Origin: Actinomycetota bacterium
GTDB lineage: Bacteria > Actinomycetota > Actinomycetes > S36-B12
NCBI GenBank assembly: GCA_016870425.1
Contig: VGBQ01000105.1
Coordinates: 1 to 9,231 of the forward strand
Direction of reading: 5' to 3'
Length of the DNA: 9,231 nucleotides
The first letter of the stretch is position 1. The number at the start of each line of letters is the position of its first letter. The translations under genes were made by a program, and so were the position numbers. Below are positions 7,725 through 9,231 of this stretch, piece by piece. The notes under the pieces are model-generated. The model ran no database searches, had not been told where the DNA came from, and worked only from the letters and a program-made list of their open reading frames with translations.

Positions 7725-8852
7725 CTAGCCGAGAGTGCCTGTGCGCGCGCCCTCCCCGGGCGAGGCGGCTCGACTGCTGTCGGGTCGCAGGGCGGCGAAG
7801 ACCACGGCGAGCGAACCCGCGATGAGCAGGAGCAGGGCGTAGGCCACGGGGATGAAGGCCATCGCCACCGCGGCACCGGCGACGACGGCCGTCCAGGCGT
7901 ACATCAAGGCGACTGTCCGGCGCTGCGAGTGGCCCATCTCCAGCAGGCGGTGGTGCAGATGCTGCTTGTCGGGCGCGAAGGGGGATCGACCCTTGCGCGT
8001 GCGCCGGAGTACGGCGAGTCCGAGATCGAGCAGGGGCAGCACGAGGACAGCGAGCGGGAGCAGGATCGGCAGAAGCGCGGGCAGCAAGGTGCCGCCTTCG
8101 ATCGCCGCCGGATCGATCTGTCCCGACAGGGTGATGATGCTCGCTGCCAGGAGGAAGCCGAGCAGCATGGACCCGGTGTCTCCCATGAAGATGCGCGCGG
8201 GAAAGACGTTGTAGGGCAGGAATCCCACGCACATCCCCACCAGGAGCGCGGACACGAGCGTGGCCATGGTCGCTCGCTCGAAGCCGATCTCCACCGAGAG
8301 CAGGTAGGAGTAGGCGAAGAACGCCAGGGCGGCGACGGCCACGATCCCCGCCGCGAGACCGTCGAGTCCATCCACCATGTTGATGGCATTGATGCAGACG
8401 AGTACGACGAGCACGGTGAGGAGCACGCTCGTGACCGGATCCAGGACGAGGGTGCCCCCGACGGGCAGCCACACTATGGAGATGCCTTGCAGCGCCATCA
8501 CCGCAGCCGCGAGCACCTGCCCGGCGAGCTTGGTCGGAGCTGCCAGGCCCCACCGGTCGTCGATCATGCCCAGGACCACGATGATCGCCGCGCCGCTGAG
8601 CAGCGCCAGTGTCGGACTATCGACCACGTCGAAGACCGACCCCATCTGCGGGAGCTTGCTCGCGAGAAGCAGACCGGCGCACAGCCCGGCGAGCATCGCC
8701 AGACCGCCCAGGCGAGGTGTCGGCTCGTCGTGCACATCGCGGTCTCGCACCTCTGCCATGGCACCCCACCGCAGCGCGAGCGCGCGGGCCAGCGGCGTGA
8801 CCAGGTAGGTCACGGCGGCGGCCGCGACCAGGCAGAGGAGATACTCGCGCAC
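7725..8852 (-). CDS. wecA: Polyprenyl-phosphate GlcNAc-1-phosphate transferase (WecA/TagO type)
   Basis: This 375-residue membrane enzyme belongs to the MraY/WecA family. It moves a sugar-1-phosphate, most likely GlcNAc-1-phosphate from UDP-GlcNAc, onto a polyprenyl phosphate carrier and so starts a cell-wall polysaccharide. Visible motifs are HDEPTPRLGG (41-50), GMIDDRWGL with D98/D99, and NAINMVDGLDGLAAG (155-169) with D161 and D164. FPARIFMGDTGSMLLGF follows with GDTGS at 224-228, then KQHLHHRLLEMG (296-307), the HxHH loop typical of the WecA/TagO branch rather than MraY. About ten hydrophobic segments surround these loops. The GTG start gives MREYLL, matching actinobacterial relatives; its ribosome binding site is weak. 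It begins six bases after glyA. In M. tuberculosis the related gene also sits just before the atp operon. The final polymer (arabinogalactan-like, teichoic or other) is not known. Confidence 0.92.
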   Translation of the reverse strand: MREYLLCLVAAAAVTYLVTPLARALALRWGAMAEVRDRDVHDEPTPRLGGLAMLAGLCAGLLLASKLPQMGSVFDVVDSPTLALLSGAAIIVVLGMIDDRWGLAAPTKLAGQVLAAAVMALQGISIVWLPVGGTLVLDPVTSVLLTVLVVLVCINAINMVDGLDGLAAGIVAVAALAFFAYSYLLSVEIGFERATMATLVSALLVGMCVGFLPYNVFPARIFMGDTGSMLLGFLLAASIITLSGQIDPAAIEGGTLLPALLPILLPLAVLVLPLLDLGLAVLRRTRKGRSPFAPDKQHLHHRLLEMGHSQRRTVALMYAWTAVVAGAAVAMAFIPVAYALLLLIAGSLAVVFAALRPDSSRAASPGEGARTGTLG

Positions 8853-8858
8853 GGCGAC

Positions 8859-9231
8859 CTAGACGCCGACCGGTGCCTGCGCGTAAGCGGGGTATCGGCG
8901 TACCAGCGCCTCCACCTCGTCGGCGACCTCCGCCGCCCCGCTAGGGTCGGTGACCGCCCGGGCGATCAGGCGGCCGATCTCGGCCATCTCCGGCTCCCCC
9001 ATGCCCTGGGTGGTGACCGACGGAGTGCCCACGCGAATCCCCGAGGCGACGGCGGGCGGCTGCGGATCGTAGGGGATGGCGTTCTTGTTGAGGGTGATGC
9101 GGGCCGCATCGCATCGGGCCTCGGCGTCGGCTCCTGTGACGCCCACGCCGCGCAGGTCGATGAGCGCGAGGTGTGTGTCAGTGCCACCACTGACCGGGCG
9201 CATGCCCTCGGCAGCCAGCGAGGCGGTGAGT
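8859..9231 (-). CDS. glyA: Serine hydroxymethyltransferase, C-terminal part (cut by window edge)
   Basis: This is the last 124 or so residues of a PLP-dependent enzyme that converts serine and tetrahydrofolate to glycine and methylene-tetrahydrofolate in the cytoplasm. The visible part reads SLAAEGMRPVSGGTDTHLAL, then ITLNKNAIPYDPQPP and ASGIRVGTPSVTTQGMGEPEM. These are hallmarks of the family's C-terminal domain. The arginine in SGIRVGTP corresponds to the residue that binds the substrate carboxylate (E. coli R363). The PLP lysine and the N-terminal domain lie beyond the window. The gene ends in TAG, six bases before the wecA-like GTG, with no terminator between them, so the two are probably cotranscribed. 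The frame is continuous from the edge of the window. Confidence 0.96.
   Translation of the reverse strand, partial: LTASLAAEGMRPVSGGTDTHLALIDLRGVGVTGADAEARCDAARITLNKNAIPYDPQPPAVASGIRVGTPSVTTQGMGEPEMAEIGRLIARAVTDPSGAAEVADEVEALVRRYPAYAQAPVGV

Overview
The window is a chromosomal stretch from a high-GC Gram-positive bacterium (Actinomycetota). Every gene lies on the minus strand, so the biological order runs from high to low coordinates. The actinobacterial assignment rests on GC-rich codon use, GTG as well as ATG starts, a delta subunit of about 270 residues, and the order glyA - wecA-like transferase - small ATP-synthase membrane proteins - atpB. Subunits b and delta are separate genes, which argues against mycobacteria, where a b-delta fusion is typical. 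I cannot name the genus.

Right edge (7725-9231): the 3' part of glyA (serine hydroxymethyltransferase), then six bases later a complete MraY/WecA-type polyprenyl-phosphate GlcNAc-1-phosphate transferase, which probably starts a cell-wall polysaccharide. An 84-base gap (7641-7724) follows. It is the longest gap outside the ATP synthase structural genes and the most likely place for the main atp promoter, although the promoter match is weak.

ATP synthase operon (1-7640), in order of transcription: an AtpI-like four-helix membrane protein, an AtpZ-like two-helix protein, atpB (a), atpE (c), atpF (b), atpH (delta), atpA (alpha), atpG (gamma), atpD (beta) and the start of atpC (epsilon, cut by the left edge). 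This is the classical B-E-F-H-A-G-D-C order and all eight structural subunits are represented. Each reading frame that can be seen whole is intact, with its key catalytic residues present. Coupling is tight at several joints: 4-base ATGA overlaps between the AtpI-like gene, the AtpZ-like gene and atpB, a TGATG overlap between atpF and atpH, and 2 bases between atpD and atpC. The longer gaps lie before atpE (98 bases, with a GC-rich hairpin just upstream of a good ribosome binding site) and before atpA (65 bases, with a smaller hairpin). The c and alpha subunits are needed in many copies, so these gaps are plausible places to adjust stoichiometry.

Together the genes encode a proton-driven F1Fo ATP synthase: a/b/c in the membrane, alpha/beta/gamma/delta/epsilon in the cytoplasm, and two accessory proteins likely to help c-ring assembly or ion supply. 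No stretch over 300 bases lacks a gene. I see no mobile element, CRISPR array, tRNA, rRNA or foreign island, and no evidence of a new biological system. This is a well-conserved housekeeping locus, and the findings concern its finer details.
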